Shown: positions 44,622 to 53,407 of the stretch, in pieces
Layout: each line of letters starts with the position of its first letter
Position numbering within the stretch: position 1 is the first letter of the stretch
Made by a program: the position numbers and the translations under genes
Assembly: GCA_965216035.1 (NCBI GenBank)
Contig: CBDCFM010000019.1
Span: 62,001 to 126,000 of the forward strand
Direction: 5' to 3'
Source: G963664115 sp965216035
GTDB lineage: Bacteria > Acidobacteriota > Terriglobia > 20CM-2-55-15
Length of the DNA stretch: 64,000 bases
Notes under the pieces: model-generated
Database searches by the model: none
What the model saw: the letters and a program-made list of their open reading frames with translations, nothing else
What the model was told of the DNA's origin: nothing

Positions 44622-45308
44622 GCTTTCTATCCTCCTGAGCGTAATCCTCTATTCTAATGCTTCCAGCAATTGCGGTCCATGTCCGTGCTCGCGGCGGGAT
44701 CTGTCTTTCCGACTCTAGTAGCCCGTGGCAGAAGTCCCGAGGTCCGCGCGCAGGGGTCTTCGGGTTGGCTGCGCGAAGTGAGGAGTGGGCACCGAGGTTT
44801 GAGACCGAGGCCGCAGGCGCCGTCTTTTCATTGTGACCGGCCTTACCAATGCCGGACAAAGCCTGCGGGGCGCCTGCGGCTTCCGTTTGATACGTCGGTG
44901 GCCCCCCTGCGCCCGAAGGGTTACGGCGAAACGGGGCCGTCTTCGTTGTCGCCGACTCCTCCCCATGAATGCGCATTGTCTCTTCTTCGCGGCTTCGGGC
45001 CGGCGCTTCTTCGCGACTTCGGGCCGGCGCCTCTTCGCGACTTCGGGTCGGCGCTTCGGCGCCTCCTAGAATCCGGCCCCGTTTGGCCGTAACGCGGCCC
45101 TCGGGGCTTCTGCCACGGGCTGCTAAATCTCGGCGTCGCCCCTCAGGCGCCAGCGAATATCGCATTGACTGGCATGGGCCCACCGTCGGTTGGCCGTCCC
45201 TCCAATGTTCGGCCGCACATCGTGTCAGTTTCGAGTTAGACTGTGCGCTCTTAAAACCCATCCATAGAAGAACATCCGGATTCACCGAAAGAGTTATACT
45301 GCCGCCCT
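44622..45308. other. Intergenic region holding repeat copy 2
   Basis: Apart from the inverted-repeat element no gene is supported. AGCGAATATCGCATTGAC at about 45150-45167 is partly matched, in the other orientation, by the right flank of copy 1 (5481-5502), so the repeat family may extend beyond its inverted ends. AGTTATACT near 45292-45300 could be a -10 for the permease genes. Confidence 0.5.
44716..45125. repeat. Terminal-inverted-repeat element, copy 2
   Basis: A 410-bp unit between htpG and the permease genes, inverted relative to the 5115 copy. End repeats 44716-44748 and 45093-45125 match each other at 30 of 33 positions. Internally a 24-base unit occurs three times (44983-45054; GACTTCGGGCCGGCGC core), which is absent from copy 1 and accounts for most of its extra length. 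No transposase. One frame stays open throughout on the minus strand. Confidence 0.8.
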
Positions 45309-46229
45309 ATGGGTGCCTTCCTCGTCAGACGACTCCTGCTCACAATCCCCGTCGTCTGGGTCGTCGTTACTCTGGTATTCGCGCTCGTGCACCTTGTCCC
45401 GGGCGATCCCGTGGAGCAGATGCTGGGAGAGGGTGCCGCCGTCACCGAAGTCGAACGCTTGCGCCAGGTACTGGGACTGGACCGTCCAATTCCGGAGCAG
45501 TACATCTCTTATATGTCGGGGATTCTCCGGGGTGATCTTGGCGTTTCCTTCAGGAATCAGGAAACGGTTGTCGAAAGCATCGTTCAGCGGTATCCAGCCA
45601 CTATTCAGCTAGCCTTCACGGCGGTCCTCTTCTCCTTCCTGATTGCGGCGCCTCTGGGCGTGCTGGCTGCCGTCCGTCGCGGCGGCATTTTGGATCGCTC
45701 AATCAGCATGTTCACGCTTCTCGGATTGTCGTTACCCAACTTTGTCCTTGGCCCACTGATGATCTTGCTGTTCTCAATCGAACTCGGATGGTTACCGGTA
45801 TCGGGCAGGGAGAGTCTGGCGCATTTGATATTGCCGGCTTTTACGATGGGGGGTGTGATGGCTGCCATAACGACCCGGATGGTAAGAGCGTCGATGCTGG
45901 AGGAAATCCACCAGGACTATGTGCGGACTGCCAGGGCAAAGGGCCTGTCCGAAAAACGCGTGATGTTTCGACACGCACTTCAGAACGGGTTGATACCGGT
46001 GTTGACAGTATTGGGGCTTCAACTGGGGAACCTCCTGGCGGGCGCTATCATCATCGAGACAATATTTTCCTGGCCGGGTTTAGGACAGCTGCTGTTTCAA
46101 GCGATAAGCGCGCGCGATTACCCTTTGGTCCAGGGCTCGATTCTCACGATCGCCCTCACCTATATCATTGTCAATCGCCTGACAGACGTTGTTTATTCCT
46201 TTGTTGATCCGCGAATCCGCTATGAGTGA
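45309..46229 (+). CDS. Peptide-type ABC transporter permease (DppB/OppB-like)
   Basis: A 306-residue inner membrane protein with six predicted helices. The N-terminus FLVRRLLLTIPVVWVVVTLVF and HLVPGDPVEQML are hallmarks of the DppB/OppB family, and the coupling loop is EEIHQDYVRTARAKGLSEKRVMFRHALQN. It forms a pore with the next gene product for import of oligopeptides, dipeptides or nickel. The ATPase and binding-protein genes are not in this window. The next gene overlaps by eight bases. Confidence 0.92.
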   Translation: MGAFLVRRLLLTIPVVWVVVTLVFALVHLVPGDPVEQMLGEGAAVTEVERLRQVLGLDRPIPEQYISYMSGILRGDLGVSFRNQETVVESIVQRYPATIQLAFTAVLFSFLIAAPLGVLAAVRRGGILDRSISMFTLLGLSLPNFVLGPLMILLFSIELGWLPVSGRESLAHLILPAFTMGGVMAAITTRMVRASMLEEIHQDYVRTARAKGLSEKRVMFRHALQNGLIPVLTVLGLQLGNLLAGAIIIETIFSWPGLGQLLFQAISARDYPLVQGSILTIALTYIIVNRLTDVVYSFVDPRIRYE

Positions 46230-47085
46230 TCTTGTCCGTCGGAACAAGCTGGCGTTTGCCGGACTTCTAATTGTCGTGCTGATTTCTCTGACAGCAATCC
46301 TGGCGCCTTGGTTTGTGCCCTACGATCCAGGTTTGCAGCAGCTTCCGAAGCGCCTGATGGGTCCTTCCGGGACTCACCTGTTTGGAACGGACGAACTGGG
46401 ACGGGACATCCTATCCCGTGTATTGTTGGGGACACGCGTCAGCATGCGCGTGGGTGTGACGGTTGTCCTGTTTTCCGCGCTGTTTGGAGTCTTGATTGGG
46501 GGTGTTGCGGGCTTCCTCGGCGGGCGTATCGACGCATTCATCACGTCCATCGTAATCGACTCTTTTCTGGCGTTCCCCGGGATCCTCCTCGCGATAGCCC
46601 TGGTCGCATTTTTGGGACCCGGATTGAACAGGCTCATCTTGGCACTAGTGGTCATGGGATGGGTTGGATTTGCGCGGCTCGCCCGGGGGCAAGTCCTCAA
46701 AGTCAAGACTTTGGATTTTGTCGAGGCTGCCCGTGCGCTCGGCGCTTCCGGGCCACGCATCTTTTGCCTGCATGTTTTGCCCAATATCGTCCAGCCTGTG
46801 ATGGTCCAGGTCAGTGTGGGTATGGCGGTCGCCATACTGGCCGAAGCGTCGCTGAGTTTCCTTGGCCTGGGCATTGCGCCACCGACTCCGAGCTGGGGCG
46901 CGATGCTCAACGAGGGCCGCAATCATCTCTTCGACGCACCCCACATGGTTGTTTTCCCATCCCTCCTGTTGATGATCACTGTATTGTCCCTCAACCTATT
47001 GGGCGACGGTATCCGTGACTGGCTGGACCCCAAGACGATCTCCACAGGTCGAGACATGCCGGGTTCTTTAAGAAGCGACGCGTGA
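46222..47085 (+). CDS. Peptide-type ABC transporter permease (DppC/OppC-like)
   Basis: A 287-residue partner of the 45309 protein. It has the DppC N-terminal helix (RRNKLAFAGLLIVVLISL), HLFGTDELGRDILSRVLLGTRVS, the coupling loop LDFVEAARALGASGPRIFCLHVLPN, and GIAPPTPSWGAML near the end. The ATG at 46222 lies within the last codons of the upstream gene, so expression is coupled. The substrate cannot be inferred without the binding protein. Confidence 0.92.
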   Translation: MSDLVRRNKLAFAGLLIVVLISLTAILAPWFVPYDPGLQQLPKRLMGPSGTHLFGTDELGRDILSRVLLGTRVSMRVGVTVVLFSALFGVLIGGVAGFLGGRIDAFITSIVIDSFLAFPGILLAIALVAFLGPGLNRLILALVVMGWVGFARLARGQVLKVKTLDFVEAARALGASGPRIFCLHVLPNIVQPVMVQVSVGMAVAILAEASLSFLGLGIAPPTPSWGAMLNEGRNHLFDAPHMVVFPSLLLMITVLSLNLLGDGIRDWLDPKTISTGRDMPGSLRSDA

Positions 47086-47211
47086 TCAGTGATGGAATCG
47101 GAACTGCCGATACTCGTCTCCTATTCGTCTCCTCGCTTCGAACACCGTGTCTCGTCAATGGACGCTCACTGTCCCAGCAAGCGTGGCCCGCGTTAACTCA
47201 CGCGTCACTGA

Positions 47212-47502
47212 TCATTCATCATGCGGGACTTCTTCGTATGTCTCCGTGGCCAGGAATTTGTCGTGGCACTCTTCGGAGCAAAAGTGGAAGGTCTCAGAAC
47301 CCCGGGTCATGGTGAGAGATTGATCCTGGCTGACGTAGGTACCGCAAACCGGATCCTTGATCAGTTTGCCGGCCTTGCTCGGGCGGGGGGATCCTCCTGC
47401 CGGTGAGCGCTGCGGGGAAGATGGTTTAAACATTCCGCGCAGGGCTGAAATCGCTGCCATCACGATGACGAAGACCACAGCGACGCGGATGAGGAATCTC
47501 AT
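47212..47502 (-). CDS. Membrane-anchored YHS/TRASH-type small protein
   Basis: A 96-residue protein with one N-terminal membrane helix (FLIRVAVVFVIVMAAISALRG), a Pro/Ser-rich linker and a metal-binding knuckle: DPVCGTYVSQDQSLT then FHFCSEECHDKFL, the YHS/TRASH pattern. Such domains bind copper or iron-type metals. It is the last gene of a three-gene minus-strand group with two TPR proteins. Its stop lies in one arm of a 10-base inverted repeat (47083-47092 and 47205-47214). Confidence 0.82.
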   Translation of the reverse strand: MRFLIRVAVVFVIVMAAISALRGMFKPSSPQRSPAGGSPRPSKAGKLIKDPVCGTYVSQDQSLTMTRGSETFHFCSEECHDKFLATETYEEVPHDE

Positions 47503-47510
47503 AGGCTGAT

Positions 47511-48104
47511 CTATGGAGAAACGGAGTTGCCCTCGGCAACCACGATTCGCTCCCGGATCGACGTCAGTCCCTCATATGTGGGGTCGATCAGTTCAATCTG
47601 GCGAAGCGCTGCCCGCGCTGAAACCACATCACTTCTGCCTTCGAGGTGGGTCAGTGCAAGATAGTGAAGGGCGAGTAAATAGGAAGGGTCGGATTCAAGT
47701 GCCCTCTGAAATTCCTCTATCGCTTCATCGAGACGTCCAGAACCATAGAGGGCCGTCGCCATTGCGGTCCGGGTCGCTGCATCTTCCGGCGAAGTTTCCA
47801 GTGCCCGGCTAAACCATTCTGCCGATTCCTCATAGCGACCGAGGTTGAATAGAAAATCGGCGTAGCGGAATATCAGTTCAGCGTCGTTCGGATTGGTCCT
47901 GAGTGCTTCAGCGAAGAAGGCAAGCATTTGCTCGTCAGTGATTTCCGGATGTTCGGCTCCGATGCCCGCCCCGGAAGAACCGGCCAAAGCCTCCGCTTCC
48001 GCCTGGCGGCGCGATTCCAGCCGGTAGCTGCCATATACGTAAGCGAACGCTGAACCCAGGATGATTCCGAGCAGTGCAATGTGGATGTTCTTTGAGTTGA
48101 GCAT
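47511..48104 (-). CDS. Membrane-anchored TPR protein
   Basis: A 197-residue protein with an N-terminal helix (IHIALLGIILGSAFAYVYG) and at least three TPR units from about residue 65 (AELIFRYADFLFNLGRYEESAEWFSRAL; ATRTAMATALYGSGRLDEAIEEFQRAL; YLLALHYLALTHLEG). TPRs bind partner proteins. It resembles the middle of cytochrome c maturation protein CcmH/NrfG-type TPR proteins, but that is a weak comparison. The YHS gene starts eight bases after its stop. Confidence 0.82.
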   Translation of the reverse strand: MLNSKNIHIALLGIILGSAFAYVYGSYRLESRRQAEAEALAGSSGAGIGAEHPEITDEQMLAFFAEALRTNPNDAELIFRYADFLFNLGRYEESAEWFSRALETSPEDAATRTAMATALYGSGRLDEAIEEFQRALESDPSYLLALHYLALTHLEGRSDVVSARAALRQIELIDPTYEGLTSIRERIVVAEGNSVSP

Positions 48105-48178
48105 GGACGGTGGATGGAGGGAAGGGTTCGGGCCCCTTCCCCTCGAACATTCGATTCAATCAATTCAATCGGATCCGG

Positions 48179-49135
48179 CTATTGACCTGCCGTAGCCTGG
48201 GCCGCGGCGAGCAAACCGCTGGCCGCGTCGGCGTTGGGGCCATCAGGGGCCAGTTCCAAGTACTTTTCGAAAGCCGGAATGGCGTCGGGAATCGTAGCGG
48301 CGGTGCCGAAGTAGGCAATCCCCATCTGGTAGTAGGCCTCGGCGTTGGTGGGGTCTAACTCGATGGCCCGCTCGTACGCCCCTGCGGCGTCCGCCATCCG
48401 CCCACTGTTGGTCAGAAGGACGCCCAGGTTGTAGTAGGCGTCGCCACCGATTTCCGGCCTCAACTGCGCGGCCTGATCCAGCGCTTCGATCGCCTCATCG
48501 ATCTGGCCGGCGTTTCCGTAAGCCACGCCCAGGTTGTTGTAGTAGCCCGCTTCGGCTGGAGCCAGGAGAATCGCTGTCTGATACGCATCGGCGGCATCCG
48601 CATGTCGACCTGCGCCGGCGAGAGCGCCACCCAGGTTTGCAAAGATGACGTGCTGGGTGTCGTCGCTTTCGGCCGCAATCGTGAACTGTACGATTGCATC
48701 TTCAAAACGGCCTGCATCGAAGGCCTCCCGACCGACATCAAATGCTGCCGACGTGGCTTCTGCGCGTGCCCGCTCTTCCATCGCCGCCCGGGCTTCCGGC
48801 GTGTCGGCCAGTTCCGGCAAGTCAAAGTCCGTGACTTCTTCCTCACCCGAATCAATGGAAAGGCCGTCCACAAACGTCAGATTTGAACCGTCAACCTGTA
48901 GTGTGACCCTGTAGTCTCCCCTCGGGACGGCAATCCTGTATCGGCCGTCCGTTCCCGTTTCCGTTTCGAATTCTTGATTGATGTCCTGGCGTTCGATCAG
49001 CATAACGGCGCCCACCAACGGCGAGCCGTCGAATCCGATCACCTCACCCAAAATGGTGCCGGTCTGCGCTTGCGATGGGAGCGCAAAGGCCAGGACGAAT
49101 AGCGCCAGTGGCAAGACACGACTGGCAAATTTCAT
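48179..49135 (-). CDS. Secreted carboxypeptidase-like/TPR protein
   Basis: A 318-residue exported protein (signal VLPLALFVLAFALPSQAQ). Residues about 25-100 form a carboxypeptidase-regulatory-like beta sandwich (GEVIGFDGSPLVGAVMLIER; GRYRIAVPRGDYRVTLQVDG). From about residue 130 there are four or more TPR units (DDTQHVIFANLGGALAGAGRHADAA and repeats). This architecture is common in exported acidobacterial proteins. GGAGG before ATG 49135 fixes the start. It heads the three-gene group. Confidence 0.86.
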   Translation of the reverse strand: MKFASRVLPLALFVLAFALPSQAQTGTILGEVIGFDGSPLVGAVMLIERQDINQEFETETGTDGRYRIAVPRGDYRVTLQVDGSNLTFVDGLSIDSGEEEVTDFDLPELADTPEARAAMEERARAEATSAAFDVGREAFDAGRFEDAIVQFTIAAESDDTQHVIFANLGGALAGAGRHADAADAYQTAILLAPAEAGYYNNLGVAYGNAGQIDEAIEALDQAAQLRPEIGGDAYYNLGVLLTNSGRMADAAGAYERAIELDPTNAEAYYQMGIAYFGTAATIPDAIPAFEKYLELAPDGPNADAASGLLAAAQATAGQ

Positions 49136-49150
49136 AGCTACCTCCATCTG

Positions 49151-49867
49151 TTAAACTTCTGCAAACTGGGGTTTCACTGCATACGGTATCGGGTCTGCCA
49201 AGTCTGCTTCGTGGAAAGCCCGGAGCCGGAGCATGCAACTGTCGCACGTGCCGCAGGCGGGCCCCTCATGGCCATAACAAGACCAGGTTTTATCTAAAGG
49301 AGCTCCGAGTTCGAAACCTTTTCGAACAATTTCTGACTTCCGCAACCGGATCAGCGGTGTCACGACTTCGATTGTCGTCGTGGGCCGTGTTCCGATATCG
49401 ATCAGAGCATTCATCGCGTCGTAGTACTCGGCCCGGCAATCCGGATACCCGGAACTATCTTCCTCAACGGCTCCAATGAAGATCTTCCGAGCACCGATCA
49501 CTTCCGCCCAGGAGACCGCGATTGAGAGAAAATGGGCGTTTCTGAACGGAACATAAGTGTTGGGAATTGCTCGATTCTCAAGATCTCCGTCCGAAACCGC
49601 AATCTCAGGGTCCGTTAAACTCGACCCGCCCAGCGCTCCAAGATAACCCAGATCGACAACCAGCCGGCCTTCGATCGAGAAATAATCGGCCTGAGCTTTA
49701 AACGCCTCAAGTTCCCGCTGTTCGGTTTTTTGCCCGTAGTTCGCGTGTAAACCGAAAAGCTGACAGTCTGTTCGTGCAATCGCGGTCGTCACGCAGCTGT
49801 CCAGCCCCCCGCTCATCAGAACGACGGCTTTGCGAGGACTGGATATTGTGTGACGCGTCCCAGCCAT
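49151..49867 (-). CDS. queC: 7-cyano-7-deazaguanine synthase
   Basis: A 238-residue enzyme that makes preQ0 from carboxydeazaguanine for queuosine. VVLMSGGLDSCVTTAIA is the PP-loop, HANYGQKTEQREL and YVPFRNAHFLSIAVSWAE are conserved, and a zinc site CGTCDSCMLR lies near the C-terminus. The 123-base gap before it (49868-49990) contains AT-rich DNA with a GAGGGCCCT hairpin. queE lies upstream on the same strand. Confidence 0.95.
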   Translation of the reverse strand: MAGTRHTISSPRKAVVLMSGGLDSCVTTAIARTDCQLFGLHANYGQKTEQRELEAFKAQADYFSIEGRLVVDLGYLGALGGSSLTDPEIAVSDGDLENRAIPNTYVPFRNAHFLSIAVSWAEVIGARKIFIGAVEEDSSGYPDCRAEYYDAMNALIDIGTRPTTTIEVVTPLIRLRKSEIVRKGFELGAPLDKTWSCYGHEGPACGTCDSCMLRLRAFHEADLADPIPYAVKPQFAEV

Positions 49868-49990
49868 ATCTATATTAGACCCACTTTTCCTATTTTAGTT
49901 TTCCAGGGCCCTCAAAGTCAAAACAATAGAGGGCGCGGCATCAGCCTGTCAAAAATTGTAAACCTATAGGAAAACAGGACTTACTTGAAA

Positions 49991-50650
49991 TCAGACACCT
50001 CTTGTGTCCGCGCCCCAAATGTACTTGTGGATTTGCAACTGTATACGGACCTCGAGGCTGTCTGAGAGAACCCACTTGGAAAGTTCCTGCGCCGAGAGAA
50101 GACCGTGCGTGGGTGAAAACAGTACGGTGTGGGGCTTGTGGGCGAGATGTTGCCGGTAGAATTCTCGTGACCATTCATAGTCTTGACGCGATGAAATGAC
50201 AAACTTGAATTCGTCGTGGGCTTCTGCAGTTTCCAGGTTCCGTTGGACAAATGTTCCGCCTTCGTTGCTGTCGGGACATTTCACGTCGATGATCTTGATC
50301 ACCTTGCCGGGAACCTTGGCCAGGGCAACGTGACCCCCGGTTTCCAACATCACCGTATAGCCCGCTTCGAGGAAGGAGTCCATCAGCGGATACACGCCGG
50401 CCTGTTCCATCGGTTCGCCACCGGTAATTTCCACCAGGCGCGTCGGATGTTGGGATGCCTCGTTGAGGACTTGATCGATCGTCATTTCTTGTCCGCCGGC
50501 GAACGCATACGACGTGTCGCAGTATGTGCATCGCAGGCCGCATCCTGTCAGGCGGACGAATACACAGGGTCTTCCCGCGTGGGACGATTCTCCCTGGATC
50601 GAATGGAAGATCTCAGTGATCTGCAGGGTGTCGGAAGGTAAAGGCCTCAT
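49991..50650 (-). CDS. queE: 7-carboxy-7-deazaguanine synthase
   Basis: A 219-residue radical SAM enzyme, the step before queC. CGLRCTYCDTSYAF holds the CxxxCxxC cluster motif and ITGGEPMEQAG the SAM-binding GGE. FHSIQGESSHAGRPCVFVRLTGC is the family start. The ATG overlaps the helicase stop by four bases, so the two are translationally coupled, which is an unusual partnership. Confidence 0.94.
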   Translation of the reverse strand: MRPLPSDTLQITEIFHSIQGESSHAGRPCVFVRLTGCGLRCTYCDTSYAFAGGQEMTIDQVLNEASQHPTRLVEITGGEPMEQAGVYPLMDSFLEAGYTVMLETGGHVALAKVPGKVIKIIDVKCPDSNEGGTFVQRNLETAEAHDEFKFVISSRQDYEWSREFYRQHLAHKPHTVLFSPTHGLLSAQELSKWVLSDSLEVRIQLQIHKYIWGADTRGV

Positions 50651-52548
50651 AGGATTGTATCTTCTTCTCTGGTCGATCCTTCATCGGCAAGAAAGTCTTC
50701 CAGCTCATCCACGCGATCGACAATAGAGTAGTCGGGAAGACTGGCCAGAAACAGTTTGCCATACCCCTGGGTCCGCAACCGGCTATCGAGGATGGCGAGA
50801 ATGCCGCAGTCTGTGCGCGAACGGATCAGGCGTCCGAACCCTTGCTTCAAGCGCAGTATTGCGGCCGGAACCTGGTAGTTCGCGAACGCGTTCCCGCCGG
50901 CGGTCTCAACTTGGCGAATTCGAGCCTTAACGAGAGGGTCTGACGGAACCTGGAAAGGCAACTTGTCGACGATGACGCAACTGAGCGCATCCCCTTTGAC
51001 ATCGATTCCTTGCCAGAAACTCGAGGTCGCAAACAACACGGCGTGTTTCCCGTTCCGGAACTCGTCGAGTAGCCGGCTGCGGCTTGTCTTCCCCTGCAAC
51101 AGGGTCGGGTAGGGAAGCAGTGGCGCCAGTATTTTGTAACAGGCCTGCATCTGCTGGTAGCTTGTGAACAGGACGAAGGCGCGCCCCCCCGAAACCTGAA
51201 GGATCTTCCGAATCTCTCCGGACGCTTTGCCCAGATATTCCGGGCTCCGATAATCGGGCAAGTCGGAGGGTATGTAGAGCGCGGCCTGCTTGTGGAAATC
51301 GAATTCGGTGGACAGGCTTTCCCCTTGGACGTGTTCAAGTCCTAGACGGGCCTGCATGTAGGCGGTTGATCCTCCGACAGTCAACGTGGCCGAGGTCAGG
51401 ATGCACGTGGGCACCTTTTCGAAGAGGCTCTCCCGGAGAAGAGGGGCCACGTCAATCGGGCATGCTTCCAAAAAAACCCCGCGCCCACGCCGGTCGAGCC
51501 ACGAGACATAGTTGTCCGGATTGCCGTTCTTGAACACTTCCAGCTCGGAGGAAATTTCTCCGGACCGGCGCGCCAGGATTTCCCATTCAACGCTCCGATC
51601 GAATTGTTTCTTGAAGAAGCGACGCAATTCGAAGAGTTCATCGATCAGTGGATCGATGTTGTCCAATTCGGGCAGGGGATGCCGCCCATCTCTAAGAAGC
51701 AGAAAGCGGCCGAAGAAGTGGTCCGCCACTCGGCCCAATGTGTCGAGGGGCCTGTCAATCTGAACCTTCACTTGATCGGAGAGAGACCTGGCGTCAAAAA
51801 TCAGTTCCTGGAGGCGGTAGTTGCTGATATGAAAGCCGAAATAACTGGTCGCAATATCTTCGAGTTCGTGGGCTTCGTCGAAGATAACTGCAGTGTAATC
51901 GGGGAGAATCTGTGCCATCTCCGAGTCGCGGATTGCAAGATCGGCGAAAAACAGGTGATGGTTGACGATGACGATGTCCGACTCCAGCGCCTTTTGCCGC
52001 ATCAGCGTCAGAAAGCAGGATTCGAATTCTTCACAGCCTCTGCCGAGGCAGCGGTCCCGCCGTGCGTCCAGACTTGACCAGAGCTCATCGTCGTCTGAGA
52101 TCGAATCGAGTTCAGCCCGGTCGCCCGTTTCCGTCTTGCCGGCCCAAGCAGTGATATCGCTGAAGTTGTCCGCATCAAGAGGTGTGAAGAGTCCGTCTTT
52201 CTGGGACGTATGCAGTTTCAACTTGCAAAGGTAGTTGTTCCGTCCTTTCAGATATGCGGCCCGAATCTCCCGGTCCAGTATCCGCTCAAGCAGCGGGATG
52301 TCCTTGTAGAAGATCTGGTCCTGAAGCGCTTTCGTTCCCGTGGAGATCATCAGTCTCTGACCGTGCATCAAAGCAGGAACTAGATATGCCAGCGTCTTGC
52401 CCGTCCCGGTGCCGGCTTCAACTATGGCGTGATGCCGATGTTCTAGCGCCTCGGCGACGATTTTCGCCATTCGCTCCTGCGACGGTCGAGTTTCGTAACC
52501 TTCCATCTTTTGGGCGAGTAAACCGTCGGGTGAAAAGAAATCTTTCAT
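50647..52548 (-). CDS. DinG/XPD-like iron-sulfur DNA helicase
   Basis: A 633-residue superfamily 2 helicase. Walker A is EAGTGTGKTLAYLVP, the Asp-Glu-Ala-His box is FDEAHELED, and motif VI is QGFGRLIRSRTDCG. Four Cys between motifs I and II (YLCKLKL, DRCLGRGCEEFESCF) fit the XPD-type 4Fe-4S cluster. DinG-like enzymes unwind forked and structured DNA in repair. The start is ATG 52548; an open frame to 52707 covers two repeated palindromes and is unlikely to be translated. It overlaps queE. Confidence 0.9.
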   Translation of the reverse strand: MKDFFSPDGLLAQKMEGYETRPSQERMAKIVAEALEHRHHAIVEAGTGTGKTLAYLVPALMHGQRLMISTGTKALQDQIFYKDIPLLERILDREIRAAYLKGRNNYLCKLKLHTSQKDGLFTPLDADNFSDITAWAGKTETGDRAELDSISDDDELWSSLDARRDRCLGRGCEEFESCFLTLMRQKALESDIVIVNHHLFFADLAIRDSEMAQILPDYTAVIFDEAHELEDIATSYFGFHISNYRLQELIFDARSLSDQVKVQIDRPLDTLGRVADHFFGRFLLLRDGRHPLPELDNIDPLIDELFELRRFFKKQFDRSVEWEILARRSGEISSELEVFKNGNPDNYVSWLDRRGRGVFLEACPIDVAPLLRESLFEKVPTCILTSATLTVGGSTAYMQARLGLEHVQGESLSTEFDFHKQAALYIPSDLPDYRSPEYLGKASGEIRKILQVSGGRAFVLFTSYQQMQACYKILAPLLPYPTLLQGKTSRSRLLDEFRNGKHAVLFATSSFWQGIDVKGDALSCVIVDKLPFQVPSDPLVKARIRQVETAGGNAFANYQVPAAILRLKQGFGRLIRSRTDCGILAILDSRLRTQGYGKLFLASLPDYSIVDRVDELEDFLADEGSTREEDTIL

Positions 52549-52576
52549 CAGGGCTAAGTGTATACTCCAAAAGAAT

Positions 52577-52613
52577 GGACAAGAGGTCCCCATTAAAAAT
52601 GGACAAGAAGTCC
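52577..52613. promoter_or_regulatory. Two tandem GGAC-N5-GTCC palindromes
   Basis: GGACAAGAGGTCC (52577-52589) and GGACAAGAAGTCC (52601-52613) are exact inverted repeats 24 bases apart, set in a longer repeat AATGGACAAGARGTCCCCATT. They lie 29-65 bases before the helicase start, the place for a repressor. A damage-response operator is a guess. Confidence 0.5.
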
Positions 52614-52939
52614 CCATTGTTTTGTTCCTGGGATTGGCAAGAGCAAACGGAACTTTTACTATTGAACTTTGTTCCGAGTGAGGTACGTGGAGTCGGCTAT
52701 GGGGCAATCGAGGTCTGTTTTTGCAGGGACCGCGAGTTTATTCCAAAGGCGTCCCTTGGTCGCAGCGAGGAGCCGACGCGGGCAGTATGACTCAGCATCG
52801 GGGGGATGGTCCTTCGGGCGGTTCTCGATATACCGGAGCGCACAACAGCACGCGATGCTTCCACAGCATGCACTCACAGACCGCACCTGCGGTTGAAGCG
52901 CCGCAGCTGCTGGAATCTCAATTCTTGAGCTTGATTTAT

Positions 52940-53407
52940 ATGCTTCGAATTCCAGATCACGTAAGGAGTCAGATCCATGCGCACATGGAAGAGACCTATC
53001 CCCACGAATGTTGCGGCCTGATTATCGGTACCGTAGACTCTCAGGCGAGAGTCGCGTTCACCTCCCGCAGGTGTGGGAACCTCAACAGGGTGCGGGCGAT
53101 GGATCGCTACGAATTGGATCCCAAGGACATGTTGGCTGCCCAGAAGGAATTCGAAGACGGACCGCTGGACATTATCGGAATTTATCATTCACACCCAGAC
53201 CACCCATCGCAGCCCTCCCAGTTCGACACCGATCACGCATGGCCGGGTTGGTCGTATATGATTGGGTCAGTGGAGAAGGGAAAGGTCGGTCCGGTTCAGA
53301 GTTGGGAATTCAGCGAAGCCGAACACCGATTTGACGAAGAACCGATGGAGATTGTGGGAGCGGAGCCGAATGTGAGAGGAGCCGAAGAGGATGAGTGTGA
53401 ACGTTAA
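52940..53407 (+). CDS. JAMM/Mov34 metalloprotease, Mec+-like
   Basis: A 155-residue JAB1/MPN zinc protease. Glu23 (in PHECCGLIIG) and the JAMM motif HSHPDHPSQPSQFD (His83, His85, Asp96) are complete. In Mycobacterium the Mec+ relative removes cysteine from the carrier CysO, and in Pseudomonas QbsD trims QbsE. The next gene encodes such a carrier, overlapping by 17 bases. ATG 52940 begins the conserved fold; an earlier in-frame ATG at 52721 adds an unlikely extension. Confidence 0.92.
   Translation: MLRIPDHVRSQIHAHMEETYPHECCGLIIGTVDSQARVAFTSRRCGNLNRVRAMDRYELDPKDMLAAQKEFEDGPLDIIGIYHSHPDHPSQPSQFDTDHAWPGWSYMIGSVEKGKVGPVQSWEFSEAEHRFDEEPMEIVGAEPNVRGAEEDECER

Noticed and set aside
45309..47085. Complete peptide transporter operon
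   Set aside because: Only the two permeases are present; no ATPase or binding protein gene follows, so a full system cannot be claimed.
49868..49990. Possible preQ1 riboswitch in front of queC
   Set aside because: The AT-rich gap has a stem and an AAAACTAA tail, but the stem sequences and loop do not match the preQ1-I consensus when read on the queC strand.
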